Of a stretch of 64,000 nt of DNA, positions 45,564 to 54,664 are shown piece by piece. This stretch comes from Paraburkholderia megapolitana (GTDB lineage: Bacteria > Pseudomonadota > Gammaproteobacteria > Burkholderiales > Burkholderiaceae), in the NCBI RefSeq assembly GCF_007556815.1, contig NZ_CP041743.1, positions 1,674,001 to 1,738,000 of the forward strand, given 5' to 3'. The notes under the pieces are model-generated. The model saw only the letters and a list, made by a program, of their open reading frames with translations, was not told the DNA's origin and did not search any database. Positions within the stretch are counted from its first letter, which is position 1. Every line of letters begins with the position of its first letter. The position numbers and the translations under genes were made by a program.

Positions 45564-45824
45564 TTACCGCTGGTTTGTCCGGCCTGGCTCCTGGGCCAAC
45601 GTCGGGCTGGCAGCGGGCGGTGGCAGCGCAGGATTCGCCGACTCATCGTGGCGCTGCATGGCCCACATCATCATCATCATCGACAGCGGACACAACACCA
45701 CCACGGAGAGCGGCATCAAAGCCAGGATCTCCGCGTGATATCCAGGCAGCGCCCAGTATGCGAGCGCGACAACTGCCGCTAGCGCGCCGGCGATCTTCAG
45801 CAGGAATTTCATGTTGCATTTCAT
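45564..45824 (-). CDS. DUF2933-like small membrane protein of the copper operon
   Basis: 86 residues from ATG 45824 (Met5 at 45812 is an alternative). One membrane helix (IAGALAAVVALAYWAL), then LALMPLSVVVLCPLSMMMMMWAMQRH and a Pro/Ala tail. The CP(L)x-M-rich pattern is typical of DUF2933 proteins found beside metal-efflux genes. Function unknown. Same strand and same operon as the pump. Confidence 0.75.
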   Translation of the reverse strand: MKCNMKFLLKIAGALAAVVALAYWALPGYHAEILALMPLSVVVLCPLSMMMMMWAMQRHDESANPALPPPAASPTLAQEPGRTNQR

Positions 45825-45894
45825 GGCAGGCTCCAGCCACAGGATCACAGCGATCCCGTGGCATCAGTGAAACATGGATTAGCGAGGTTAGGCG

Positions 45895-46134
45895 TTAGCT
45901 TTTGCTGCCGGGATGTGGGCTCATCATCGGGCAAGTGCCGTTGGTCATCATCGGACAGGCGGCCATGCTCATCTGGCCATTCGCAGCGGATCCTGTCGCC
46001 TGAGCGGTACCTTGTGTGGCAACAGACGCGTTCGGATACGCTCCGCCGCGTGCTCCACCAGCGGCCATGGCTACGCCGGCAAAACCAGTGATCGATACCA
46101 GCACGAGGGACATCGTCAGTTGTTTGATGTTCAT
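45895..46134 (-). CDS. Small secreted Met/Cys protein of the copper operon
   Basis: 79 residues. Signal peptide (SLVLVSITGFAGVAMAAG) and a mature part with GQMSMAACPMMTNGTCPMMSPHPG, that is two CPMM motifs and further Met, a plausible Cu(I) site. Not a named family to me. It is the second gene of the operon. Confidence 0.72.
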   Translation of the reverse strand: MNIKQLTMSLVLVSITGFAGVAMAAGGARGGAYPNASVATQGTAQATGSAANGQMSMAACPMMTNGTCPMMSPHPGSKS

Positions 46135-46320
46135 GGTGAACTCCGGAAAGGGGAGGTGATGCGAGTTGTATGGTCGGATCAGGAATGCGCGGACGAGCTT
46201 GCGTCTTCAACCACATGGATTGGACGGCAAAAGTGTCGTGCGCTTTCCAGCCAACAGATCGTCGCGACGAGCGCGAGCGTCGTCCGCAGATCGATCTGCA
46301 AGCGATTTGCAACGGGGGCG

Positions 46321-46689
46321 TTATGCGCTTTGCGGTGGACGTTGCGGCGGTTCGGGAACGAACTGCGCGTCGAGGGTGTGATTCACACGCCGATACTCGG
46401 GCAATGAAGTTGTTGCCGCGATCGTTCGATGGGATGAGGGGAGGACGCCTGGCACGCCGCAATACAGGTCGTTCATGCCGGTCTGGCAGACCGTGTCCAG
46501 CTTGACGCACGGCGCCGCGCTGCCGTGTTTGTGGTCGTGCTCGCTGCCGGTCATCGACTGGTATTCGTGCGATGACGATGGCGACATCGCGGTCGACATT
46601 CCCGAGCAAGCCGGTGCCTGTGCCGGGTAGCCGAGTATCGGCAACCAGGCGATCAGAAAGCAGGCAATCAGTTTGGTCAGGAAATTCAC
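46321..46689 (-). CDS. First gene of the copper operon, small secreted Cys/His protein
   Basis: 122 residues from GTG 46689. Hydrophobic signal (LIACFLIAWLPILGYPAQAPACS), a Ser/Met/His-rich stretch (GMSTAMSPSSSHEYQSM, SEHDHKHGSAAPC) and a Cys-containing core (VKLDTVCQTGMNDLYCGVPG), ending FVPEPPQRPPQSA. The His/Cys content suits metal binding. It begins about 22 bases after the predicted transcription start of the CueR-type promoter, so the whole operon should be copper-induced. No named family. Confidence 0.75.
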   Translation of the reverse strand: MNFLTKLIACFLIAWLPILGYPAQAPACSGMSTAMSPSSSHEYQSMTGSEHDHKHGSAAPCVKLDTVCQTGMNDLYCGVPGVLPSSHRTIAATTSLPEYRRVNHTLDAQFVPEPPQRPPQSA

Positions 46690-46717
46690 GGCTTCGGGTT
46701 GGGAGCGGGATTGCTGG

Positions 46718-46748
46718 ATGGTGGACCTTCCCAGTGGGGGAAGGTCAA
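46718..46748 (-). promoter_or_regulatory. CueR/MerR-type promoter of the copper operon
   Basis: On the minus strand: -35 TTGACC (46743-46748), 19-base spacer, -10 CACCAT (46718-46723). The spacer is filled by the dyad ACCTTCC-N7-GGAAGGT (46725-46745), the E. coli CueR operator pattern; the copA promoter of E. coli has the same -35 and the same arms. The 19-bp spacing is the hallmark of MerR-family activation. The -10 is weak, as usual for this class. No cueR gene is in the window. Confidence 0.88.
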
Positions 46749-46791
46749 GGTTTTTAGCGAAAAAGATCTGGTTCGGGTTGTAGGCCCACAG

Positions 46792-47805
46792 TCAGGCAAA
46801 CGTCGAGCGATAGGCAAACAGCGATGGCGTCCCGCCACTCATGAGAAACAGCACTTTTTGCCCCGCGCCGAACCGGCCGCTTTCAACGCTCTGGATCAAA
46901 CCCGCGAACGCCTTGCCGCTATATACCGGGTCCAGCAGAAGACCTTCCTGGCTGGCCAGAAGATTCACCGCGCGACGCATCGAATCGGTGGGTAGTCCGT
47001 AGCCGCTTCCAAGCTGCTCACCATGCAGAACGACATCGCTAGTAGAGAACGTGAGACTGGAATCGATCAAGGCAAGCGTTTGCCCGATTTTTTCGCAAGT
47101 GGTCGCAAAGGCTTTCTCGAGCGGCGCCAGAACCGTATAACCGACTACTTTCGTCGGCGGCACACCAGAAGCGATCAAGCCGGCGACAAGTCCGGCCTGC
47201 GTACCGCCACTGCCATTCGGAACAACGATATGGTCGAACTCAATACCGCTTTCACGCGACTGATCGAGAAGCTCGAGTGCACAGGAGACGTAGCCCAGAC
47301 AACCCACCGGACTCGATCCGCCTAGCGGACACACATAAACCTTGCGTCCCTGGCTGCGTAACGTCGCAGCGCGCTCTTCTGCAACCTGCAATGCGCTAAC
47401 GTTTCCTGGAATGTCGTGAATGACCGCGCCAAACAGGCGGTCGAGCACGACATTGCCATTTTCGACGTAGTCATCGTCGTCGATCGGAACGAGCCTCGAG
47501 AGCACCAGTTCGCATTTCATGCCAACGCGCGCGGCCACCGCTGCGGTCAGGCGGGCATGATTCGACTGGCGGCCACCTACCGTGATGACCGTATCCGCTC
47601 CCATTGCCTGCGCTTCGCCGATCAGGAACTCGAGCTTGCGTAACTTGTTGCCTCCACCGCCCAGACCATCGACGTCCTCGCGCTTGACATAGATGTCGGC
47701 GCCACCCAGGTGCCGGCTCAATCTCGGTAGCGCCACAATCGGTGAAGGTCCGTCGCGCAATTGTGCTTTAGGAAACCGGGAAAGGTCCGGTGCTCGCGAT
47801 GCCAT
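46792..47805 (-). CDS. PLP-dependent D-cysteine desulfhydrase/ACC deaminase-family protein
   Basis: 337 residues from ATG 47805, with AGGAGG seven bases upstream. The PLP-lysine segment GLGGGGNKLRKLEFL (Lys54) and TVGGRQSNHARLTAAVAA, plus the phosphate-binding GSGGTQAG, identify the fold-type-II family. D-cysteine desulfhydrase gives pyruvate, H2S and ammonia; ACC deaminase would need specific Lys/Tyr residues that I did not verify. It lies upstream of the copper operon on the same strand but is separated from it by the CueR promoter. Confidence 0.82.
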   Translation of the reverse strand: MASRAPDLSRFPKAQLRDGPSPIVALPRLSRHLGGADIYVKREDVDGLGGGGNKLRKLEFLIGEAQAMGADTVITVGGRQSNHARLTAAVAARVGMKCELVLSRLVPIDDDDYVENGNVVLDRLFGAVIHDIPGNVSALQVAEERAATLRSQGRKVYVCPLGGSSPVGCLGYVSCALELLDQSRESGIEFDHIVVPNGSGGTQAGLVAGLIASGVPPTKVVGYTVLAPLEKAFATTCEKIGQTLALIDSSLTFSTSDVVLHGEQLGSGYGLPTDSMRRAVNLLASQEGLLLDPVYSGKAFAGLIQSVESGRFGAGQKVLFLMSGGTPSLFAYRSTFA

Positions 47806-47889
47806 TTCATTACCTCCTGGGTGGTGTGATCGTACGTCCACGTGAAGCTTACCGCGCCCGTCGGGTTAGCGCCGGAACGCGTCTACGCG

Positions 47890-48939
47890 TCAAAGCTTCG
47901 CAACATCGAGCACTGCATCGGCAAACGCCTTCGGCGCTTCCTGCGGCAGGTTATGTCCGATCCCGCCGGTGATCGTGCGATGCGCATACTTGCCGACGAA
48001 CTTCTTCGCGTAGGACGCCGGGTCCGGATGCGGTGCGCCGTTCGCATCGCCTTCGAGGGTGATCGTCGGCACACCGATAACCGGACTGGCAGCGAGACGC
48101 TTTTCCAGCGCATCGTATTGCGGCTCGCCCTGCGCGAGCCCTAAACGCCAGCGATAGTTGTGAATCACGATCGCAACATGATCCGGGTTCTTGAACGATT
48201 CCGCGGAACGTTCGTAAGTCGCATCGTCGAAGTTCCATTTCGGCGACGCAAGTTGCCAGATCAGCTTGTTGAAATCGTGGCGGTTCGCCTCGTAGCCGAG
48301 CTGGCCGCGTTCGGTTGCGAAATAGAACTGGTACCACCACGCGAATTCTGCTTTCGGCGGAAGTGGCGCACGGTTCGCTTCCTGGCTGCCGATCAGATAG
48401 CCGCTCACCGACACCAGTCCCTTGCAGCGTTCGGGCCACAACGCAGCGATGATGTCGGCGGTACGCGCGCCCCAGTCGAAGGCGCCGAACACGGCCTTGT
48501 CGATTTTCAGCGCATCCATCAACGCGATGACATCGACGGCAACGACGGCCTGCTGACCGTTGCGCACCGTGCTGGCAGAGCGAAGTCGCGTCGTGCCATA
48601 GCCGCGGAGGTACGGCACGATTACGCGATACCCCGCGGAAGCGAGTAGCGGTGCGACATCCACGAAGCTGTGGATGTCGTAGGGCCAGCCGTGCAACAGG
48701 ATCACCACCGGGCCGTTAGCCGGCCCGAGGTCGGCATAGCCGACGTTAAGCAGACCGGCATCGATCTGCCGCAGATCGTCGAACGATGCGCTCGATGGCG
48801 TCGTGCGCGTACCCGGCGCAGACGCGCTGGATGACGACTGCGCACGCGCAAGACCGGCGAAGCTCAGGTCCATCGTGCCGATACCGACTGCGGCTGTGCC
48901 GAGGAAAAGGCGGCGACGTGTGTTGATTGAGTCAGACAT
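47890..48939 (-). CDS. Tat-exported epoxide-hydrolase-like alpha/beta hydrolase
   Basis: 349 residues. Tat signal TRRRLFLGTAAVG at 7-19 and a cleavage region near ARAQ. Oxyanion HGWP at 83-86, nucleophile Asp155 (GAFDWGARTA), late His in GGIGHNLPQE: the pattern of epoxide hydrolases/haloalkane dehalogenases. A periplasmic hydrolase; whether it opens epoxides or removes halide is undecided. Its neighbours are unrelated. Confidence 0.85.
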   Translation of the reverse strand: MSDSINTRRRLFLGTAAVGIGTMDLSFAGLARAQSSSSASAPGTRTTPSSASFDDLRQIDAGLLNVGYADLGPANGPVVILLHGWPYDIHSFVDVAPLLASAGYRVIVPYLRGYGTTRLRSASTVRNGQQAVVAVDVIALMDALKIDKAVFGAFDWGARTADIIAALWPERCKGLVSVSGYLIGSQEANRAPLPPKAEFAWWYQFYFATERGQLGYEANRHDFNKLIWQLASPKWNFDDATYERSAESFKNPDHVAIVIHNYRWRLGLAQGEPQYDALEKRLAASPVIGVPTITLEGDANGAPHPDPASYAKKFVGKYAHRTITGGIGHNLPQEAPKAFADAVLDVAKL

Positions 48940-48979
48940 ATGCGTTTCTCCAGTTCAAGATGTGTTGAAGTTCAATCGA

Positions 48980-50512
48980 TCAATGGGAATCGGCAGAGGC
49001 GCCTGCCGAACGCGCGTCGCGCAACGCGGCGAATGACGGGCCCATCGGACGCACGCGGATCTGCGGATCGAGGTGTTGCCACGGTAAATCGGTGGGGTCG
49101 GCGGCCATCGGGCCCGGTGCCTTTGCAACGAGAATCGAATCGGCGATCGCCTCGAAGTCCGCGCGGAAATGCACGGAGCTTTTGTTGACGAGGATCTTCA
49201 TGTGCTCGGGCTCGATGCCGGCGACGCGAAACAGGTTGCGGTCGAACACCTGCATCTTCACGCTGCTCACAGCAATGCGCACACCATCGATGCGCAGGCA
49301 CGCCACCGGGCCGAGATCGCCGGGCATGCCGTTCAGCATCGGACCATCGAAGCGAAAGTGTCCGTCCGACAGATGCTCGACCTCGAACACACCTTCGAGC
49401 GGCGCATCGCCCGGCACACCGGAGCGACCCGCAAGCGCGAGTTCGATACGAGCGCCGACGCCCGCACGATGCGCGGCCTGTGCCGCATCCGCATCCCAGA
49501 TCACGCCGACGGCCGCACCGGTCGCACCGTTGTGCAGCAGAGCGCGCACCATGCCCATCGTGTTCGAGTCGCCGCCCACGCCAGGGTTGTCCTGCGTGTC
49601 GGCGATGATCACCGGTTTGTCCGCGTGTTCGCTACGGCGCATTGCTTCGAGCACCGCTTCGTCGGGTGTGAGGAACGGTACTTCCCACTGCGCTTCTTCG
49701 GCCAGCATCCGGCTGTAGAGCGCATCGACGGCAACGCTCAACGCCTCGGTCTCGAACCCGTAGCCCCACAGCACCGGTCCGCACTCGGGGAAATCGGCAG
49801 CCGGGAAGCCCGGTGCGAACGACAGCGACACAACCGTATCGCGCTCGAGCGCATCGAGCCGGTCATACAGTCCGCGCGCGGGTTCGACGAGTGTGCACAT
49901 GCCGTTCACCGGAATCAGAAACGGCACGCGACGCGCGACGCACGCGAGCGGCCGGGTGTCGCGTGTGATTCGATCGAGAATCTCCGCAGCACGTTTGCCG
50001 GTTTCTGCCATATCGACGTGCGGATACGTGCGGTACGCGACGAGCGCATCGGCGAGTTGCAGCATGCGTTCGGTTACGTTCGCATGCAGATCCAGCGAAA
50101 CGACAACCGGCATACGGTCGCCGACAATCTCGCGCACTCGTTCGAGCAGTTCGCCCTCTCCGTCGTCGAGATGCTCGGCGACCATCGCGCCGTGCAGATC
50201 GAGGTAGATCGCGTCGAAGCCGCCCGCGCGCACCGCATCGACGATCTCGCCGGCGATCCGTTCGTAGGCGTCGCGCGTGACGTGAGCCGATGCGCTCGCG
50301 CCTGCCCAGATCACGGGGATCAGCGCATGTCCCGCGGTTTCGGCATGACGGATGAAGCCGCCGATCGGCACGTTGACGTCGCGCAGCGTCAGCACGTCCG
50401 CGCCGCGTGCAAGAGCAGGAAAGCCCTCGCCCTGAATGAAACTTTGATAGGACGCCTGGGTCGGTGCGAAGGTGTTGGTTTCATGCTGGAAACCGGCAAT
50501 CAGTATCTTCAT
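48980..50512 (-). CDS. M81-family metallopeptidase (MlrC/microcystinase-like)
   Basis: 510 residues, the family's usual size. N-terminal GFQHETNTFAP, the Asp/His metal-ligand blocks YLDLHGAMV and VVSLDLHANVTERM, and the C-terminal domain rich in beta strands. Named after MlrC, which finishes degradation of linear microcystin, but most homologues in Proteobacteria have unknown peptides as substrate. It is co-transcribed with the MFS gene that precedes it, 88 bases away, so the pair may take up and hydrolyse the same compound. Confidence 0.9.
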   Translation of the reverse strand: MKILIAGFQHETNTFAPTQASYQSFIQGEGFPALARGADVLTLRDVNVPIGGFIRHAETAGHALIPVIWAGASASAHVTRDAYERIAGEIVDAVRAGGFDAIYLDLHGAMVAEHLDDGEGELLERVREIVGDRMPVVVSLDLHANVTERMLQLADALVAYRTYPHVDMAETGKRAAEILDRITRDTRPLACVARRVPFLIPVNGMCTLVEPARGLYDRLDALERDTVVSLSFAPGFPAADFPECGPVLWGYGFETEALSVAVDALYSRMLAEEAQWEVPFLTPDEAVLEAMRRSEHADKPVIIADTQDNPGVGGDSNTMGMVRALLHNGATGAAVGVIWDADAAQAAHRAGVGARIELALAGRSGVPGDAPLEGVFEVEHLSDGHFRFDGPMLNGMPGDLGPVACLRIDGVRIAVSSVKMQVFDRNLFRVAGIEPEHMKILVNKSSVHFRADFEAIADSILVAKAPGPMAADPTDLPWQHLDPQIRVRPMGPSFAALRDARSAGASADSH

Positions 50513-50600
50513 GGTCTGGAAATCCTTCTATGCGAGGCAAGAGCAAGATGCTTTCCGTCGTGTCGTGCGGGAACGGCCGGAAAGCACGATGAGGTGGTGG

Positions 50601-51887
50601 TCATATGCGTGTGAGTTTTCGGTTCGCGAGGATCAGCACGGCGGCGAGCAACGCGATGCCGGCCATCACGAACAGACCCGTATGCATGCTGCCGGTCGCC
50701 GTTCTGGTCCAGCCGATCATCGCGGGTCCCCAGAAACCGCCGGACAGTCCGATCGTGTTGATCAGCGCGATTCCACCGGCCGCGGCCGGGCCCTTGATGT
50801 ATTCCGGTGGAATCGCCCAGAACACCGTGTAGGCCATCCACATTGCCGCGGTAGCGAGCGTCAGCAGTGCGAGCGAGATGACGAGGTTGCCGCTGTACAA
50901 CGTGAACGCGGCTAGCAGGATTGCACCGGCGCAGGCTGGCACCGAGCAGTGATAGCGGCGCTCGCCGAGCCGGTCCGAGCGGCGCCCCACCACGTACATG
51001 CCCAGTGCCGCCGCTACGTACGGAATCGCGCTGTACCAGCCGAGACGGATCGTGTCGGTGACGCCTTGTTCGCGGATCAGCGTCGGCAGCCAGAAGCTCA
51101 GTGCGTAGATCGGAAAAATGATGCAGAAGTAGGCGAGTGCAAGAAGATAGACACGCGGGTCGCGTGCGACGGCGCCGAACGAATGGCCGTGCATGGCGAC
51201 CGGTCCGAGTTCGCGCTCGATCAACTGCTTTTCGTCTGTGCTGAGCCACTTCGCATCGGCAGGCCGGTCCGACAGCAGCATCAACGTCAATATGCCGAGC
51301 ACGATGCACGGCAGCCCTTCGACGAGAAACATCCACTGCCAGCCGGCCAGACCACCGACGCCGGACAGCGTCGTCATCAACCACGCCGATAGCGGCCCGC
51401 CGACGATGCCGCCTATCGGCCCCGCGACGAACACGATTGCGACCGCACGCGCCATACGATTCGGTCCGTACCAGCACGACAGGTAATAGATCATGCCGGG
51501 CGCGAAGCCCGCTTCGAATACACCGAGCAGAAAGCGCATGGCGTAAAACGTCGGCACGCTGCGCACGAACAGCATGCAAGCCGACGTGATGCCCCACAGC
51601 ACGAGAATGCGGCTAAAGGTTTTGCGCGCGCCGACGCGCGGCAGCAGCAGGTTGCTCGGCAACTCGAACAGGATGTAGCCGAGAAAGAAGATGCCGGCAC
51701 CGACGCCGTATGCAGCATCCGAGAAACCGAGTTCGCTTTGCATCTGCAGCTTGGCGAAACCGACGTTGACCCGGTCGAGATAGGCAAACATGTAGCAGCC
51801 GAGCAGGAACGGCAGAAGCCGCCAGTTGAGCCGGTTGTATAGCGCCGGCACACTGGGCGCTTCGCTCAAGGTCTGAATCGTCGACAT
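50601..51887 (-). CDS. MFS transporter, anion:cation symporter (ACS) family
   Basis: 428 residues from ATG 51887, with GGAG six bases upstream; a start at 51935 would add 16 residues. Twelve helices and the ACS pattern: LLGCYMFAYLDRVNVGFAKLQM after the first helix and GFAPGMIYYLSCWYGPNR. This group imports organic acids such as tartrate, glucarate or phthalate. It is divergent from a LysR gene with a good LysR box in the gap and precedes the MlrC-type gene. Confidence 0.9.
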   Translation of the reverse strand: MSTIQTLSEAPSVPALYNRLNWRLLPFLLGCYMFAYLDRVNVGFAKLQMQSELGFSDAAYGVGAGIFFLGYILFELPSNLLLPRVGARKTFSRILVLWGITSACMLFVRSVPTFYAMRFLLGVFEAGFAPGMIYYLSCWYGPNRMARAVAIVFVAGPIGGIVGGPLSAWLMTTLSGVGGLAGWQWMFLVEGLPCIVLGILTLMLLSDRPADAKWLSTDEKQLIERELGPVAMHGHSFGAVARDPRVYLLALAYFCIIFPIYALSFWLPTLIREQGVTDTIRLGWYSAIPYVAAALGMYVVGRRSDRLGERRYHCSVPACAGAILLAAFTLYSGNLVISLALLTLATAAMWMAYTVFWAIPPEYIKGPAAAGGIALINTIGLSGGFWGPAMIGWTRTATGSMHTGLFVMAGIALLAAVLILANRKLTRI

Positions 51888-51983
51888 GTCCGTCTCCGGG
51901 GCTCGGCGCGGCAGCGCCTTTTGATGTGCCTCCATGGTGTCCAGGCAAAATCGGACTAGCAAGAGCAACAAAGTTCACATATC

Positions 51984-52000
51984 GTTGCTTTATGAGCAAC
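51984..52000. promoter_or_regulatory. LysR-type binding site in the MFS/LysR gap
   Basis: GTTGC-N7-GCAAC dyad (arms perfect), matching the T-N11-A rule. It lies 35 bases upstream of the LysR start and about 95 bases upstream of the MFS start. Confidence 0.6.
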
Positions 52001-52034
52001 ACATCGGAAACCCGGCATTCAACGGAGCAGCACC

Positions 52035-52988
52035 ATGCGCGAGCTTAATCATCAGCGTTTGCGGTACTTCCACGAGGTTCTCGCGCACGGCACGATTCGT
52101 GGCGCAGCGGATCGCCTGAACACGTCGCCTTCGGTGATCACGCGGCAGATCAAACTGCTCGAAGAGGAACTGGGGGTGACGCTGTTCGAGCGTGAGGCGC
52201 GCGGCGTCAAGCCGACGGAAGCGGCCGCGCACCTGCTCGAGTTCTGGCGCGGCTACCGGGCGCAGCAGGAGAAATTCGAGGAACAACTGCACGCGATGCA
52301 GGGGTTGCAGCAAGGGCAGATTCAGCTCGCGGTCAGCGAAGGCTATGTCGACATGTTCGTCGACGAGGTGTTGACGCCGTTCTGCGCGCACTATCCACGG
52401 CTCGATATCGGTCTCGACATTCTGTCCGTCGACGACGTGCTGAACGAAGTCGCCGAAAGCCGCGCGCATATCGGGCTTGCGTACAATCCGCCACCGCATC
52501 CGCGGATCGAATACCGGGCAAGTTCGGCGCAACCGGTCGTGCTGCTGGTGCGGCGCGATCATCCGCTCGCGCGCCGCGGCGGTCCCGCGCGGATCGAAGA
52601 TTTGCTCGCGTGGCCGCTCGCGTTGATGCCAGCCACGTTCGGTATCGGACAAGCCGTAAAGATGCTCGCGCTTGCGGAGAATATCGACATTCGCGCAACG
52701 CTGACCACCAGTTCATTGACCGCGCTCAAGCGCTTCGTCGCAGCGGAGAACTTCGTGACCTTGATCGGAGAATTCGCCGCTTACCGTGAGATTGCGGCCG
52801 GCGAACTGGTCGTCGTTCCGATCGACCACCCGCTGTTTCGCGGCGTCAAGGCGAGGGTGCTGGTGAAGGCCGGCAGGCCGCTCGCCGCGGCCCCGCAGGA
52901 ATTGCTCAACTGGATCTTGCACAGAATGTCGATGTTCACGCCGCCGGTGCGCAAGCCGCGCCGGCGGTCACGCGGCACGGCGGCATGA
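52035..52988 (+). CDS. LysR-family transcriptional regulator
   Basis: 317 residues. HTH about 5-60 ([36 protein letters not shown]) followed by a LysR substrate domain. The N-terminal [10 protein letters not shown] belongs to a subgroup often next to organic-acid or aromatic transporters. Divergent from the MFS and M81 genes, whose operon it probably controls via the box at 51984. Confidence 0.88.
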   Translation: MRELNHQRLRYFHEVLAHGTIRGAADRLNTSPSVITRQIKLLEEELGVTLFEREARGVKPTEAAAHLLEFWRGYRAQQEKFEEQLHAMQGLQQGQIQLAVSEGYVDMFVDEVLTPFCAHYPRLDIGLDILSVDDVLNEVAESRAHIGLAYNPPPHPRIEYRASSAQPVVLLVRRDHPLARRGGPARIEDLLAWPLALMPATFGIGQAVKMLALAENIDIRATLTTSSLTALKRFVAAENFVTLIGEFAAYREIAAGELVVVPIDHPLFRGVKARVLVKAGRPLAAAPQELLNWILHRMSMFTPPVRKPRRRSRGTAA

Positions 52989-53054
52989 ACCGCGCGGCAA
53001 CCTGGCGGTTGCCGTAGTCGCCACGATTCATCGGCCGCACGTACTAAAACAGAA

Positions 53055-53765
53055 TCAGTGTCCCGCGCTCTGACCGCCGTCGACGTGAAGAATCTCGCCG
53101 GTGACAAACGGTGCCGAGTCCAGATAAAGCACGGCATTGACGATATCGCTCATCTCGCCCATGTGACCCATCGGATGCAGGCTACCGAGTGCCGCATGCG
53201 TTTCCGGTGCATGCATCGGTGACTTGATAATGCCCGGCGACACGGCGTTCGCACGAATACCGGTCTTCGCGTATTCGATTGCAAGCGACTTCGTTGCCGA
53301 GTTGAGACCGCCCTTCGTGAGGGAGGCGAGTACTGAAGGCACGCCATTGATAGCGTGATCGGTGAGACTGGTCGAGATCTGCACGACGTGCCCGCTGTTG
53401 TGCTTCTCCATCTCGGCAATCGCCAGCTGCGTGATGTGGAAGAAGCCGTTCAGGTTCACGCTAAGAACGGCGGCGTAATCTTCTTCGGTGTATTGCGTGA
53501 AGGGCTTGGCGATGAAAACGCCTGCGTTGTTGACGAGCGTGTCGACCCGACCGAAGCGTGTAACTGCTTCGTCGATCACGCGCTTTGCAACGTTGCGGTC
53601 ACCAATGTCGCCTGCCACCGTGACGACATTCGGATCGTTCGACGGCTGCACCGAGCGCGCTGTCGCCACGACGCGATAACCGCGCTCGCGAAATGCTTTG
53701 ACCAGTTCTGCACCGATACCTTGCGATGCGCCTGTAACGATGGCGACTTTCTGCGAATTGCTCAT
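53055..53765 (-). CDS. Short-chain dehydrogenase lacking the catalytic tyrosine
   Basis: 236 residues. Cofactor motif TGASQGIG (11-18), NNAG (79-82) and the end VDGG are normal for a classical SDR. The YxxxK motif has Ala at the Tyr position (Ala147-Ser-Leu-Thr-Lys151), in the otherwise normal context VLASLTKGGLNSATKSLAIEYA. A recurrent subgroup has this change, so it may be a true variant with other chemistry or a non-catalytic role. It is separate from its neighbours. Confidence 0.88.
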   Translation of the reverse strand: MSNSQKVAIVTGASQGIGAELVKAFRERGYRVVATARSVQPSNDPNVVTVAGDIGDRNVAKRVIDEAVTRFGRVDTLVNNAGVFIAKPFTQYTEEDYAAVLSVNLNGFFHITQLAIAEMEKHNSGHVVQISTSLTDHAINGVPSVLASLTKGGLNSATKSLAIEYAKTGIRANAVSPGIIKSPMHAPETHAALGSLHPMGHMGEMSDIVNAVLYLDSAPFVTGEILHVDGGQSAGH

Positions 53766-54170
53766 GATGTTGCTCCTGGAATAAGTGAATCGAGGTTGTG
53801 CTGATCGGGCTCACTTCGCCGATGGATGCAATTTAGGCTGATTAGCACCGTCTGCGCACACCCACCGAGGCGAAACAGTATTGATCCCGAGGAACAAATG
53901 AATGCGTGGTGCGCCGCGCGGTGCCGTGCGACTGAGCGCGCCGAGCCCCGCCAGGTATGGAGCGAGGCGTTTGTTGAGCGCGTTTTGCGCACGCATTCGT
54001 ACTCGATTAAATGCGCGGATCAGGCGGCAAAAAACCGATTAGATCGGTGTCGGAGGACATTGAGTTTCACTGCCTATGGTTAATCGATGGATCGTTGGAG
54101 CCTAGAGTTCAGTCACTGCTTCGAACAACCTGTCTGGAGCAAGCCCTCAATCACCGACTGGAGATTTATC
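53766..54170. other. Gap between the SDR and DUF4148 genes
   Basis: About 400 bases without a supported gene; frames here lack start sites and family motifs. It likely holds the two divergent promoters. Confidence 0.45.
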
Positions 54171-54467
54171 ATGAAGACGATCCTTCGCTCAGCAATCATC
54201 GCGGCTGTTTTCGCTGTTCCCGCAGTGACCTATGCACAAGATGCGGCAACGCGTACTCAGGTTCGCAACGAACTCGTTCAGCTTGAAAGCGTCGGCTATC
54301 ACGTCGGCGATGGCGATCAGACTCAGTATCCGAGCGCCATTCAGGCAGCCGAAGCAAAGCTGTCTGCGCAACGTGGTTCCACCGCTTATGGTGGTGCGTC
54401 GAGTGCTACTTCGCAGTCCGGTAGCAGGGTGTCCGCTTCCGACTGGAACGCGATGTACACCCGCTAG
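54171..54467 (+). CDS. DUF4148 small secreted protein
   Basis: 98 residues from ATG 54171 (GGAG at good distance upstream). Signal peptide (SAIIAAVFAVPAVTYAQ) and the usual DUF4148 core TRTQVRNELVQLESVGYHVGDGDQTQYPSAIQAAEAKL, followed by a Ser/Gly-rich tail. Members are very common in Burkholderiaceae and unexplained. Confidence 0.9.
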   Translation: MKTILRSAIIAAVFAVPAVTYAQDAATRTQVRNELVQLESVGYHVGDGDQTQYPSAIQAAEAKLSAQRGSTAYGGASSATSQSGSRVSASDWNAMYTR

Positions 54468-54559
54468 GCATCAGGCGAGTTTCTTGTCGAGCCACAGAGC
54501 TTCGGCTTTGTGGCTTTTTCATTTTCCCGCACGCGGCTTGAATCGTGACTGGCCGGATC

Positions 54560-54664
54560 GATACGAAAATTGTCGATCGCGACGGTACTCGTCAACGCGC
54601 TCTGTTTGTACAGTGTGACTCACCGCATGAGCCCCTCGCGCGGACACTGCACTGGAGAACGAAG
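54560..54664 (+). repeat. Upstream region of Abm gene copy 1, homologous to that of copy 2
   Basis: Conserved against 58632-58533 (reversed): GATA-N2-AAAA-N-TGTC, CGCTCT(G)TTTGTACA, TCACCGCATGA, TGGAGAAC-N-AAG. The conserved TGGAGAAC-N-AAG ends with a ribosome site. The pair arose by duplication including the control region. Confidence 0.75.

Noticed and set aside
49169..50614. 481-codon plus-strand frame over the M81 peptidase gene
   Set aside because: Shadow; the opposite strand has the complete family motifs.
53826..54083. 85-codon plus-strand frame in the gap before the DUF4148 gene
   Set aside because: Irregular composition with many Cys and Arg, no start site.
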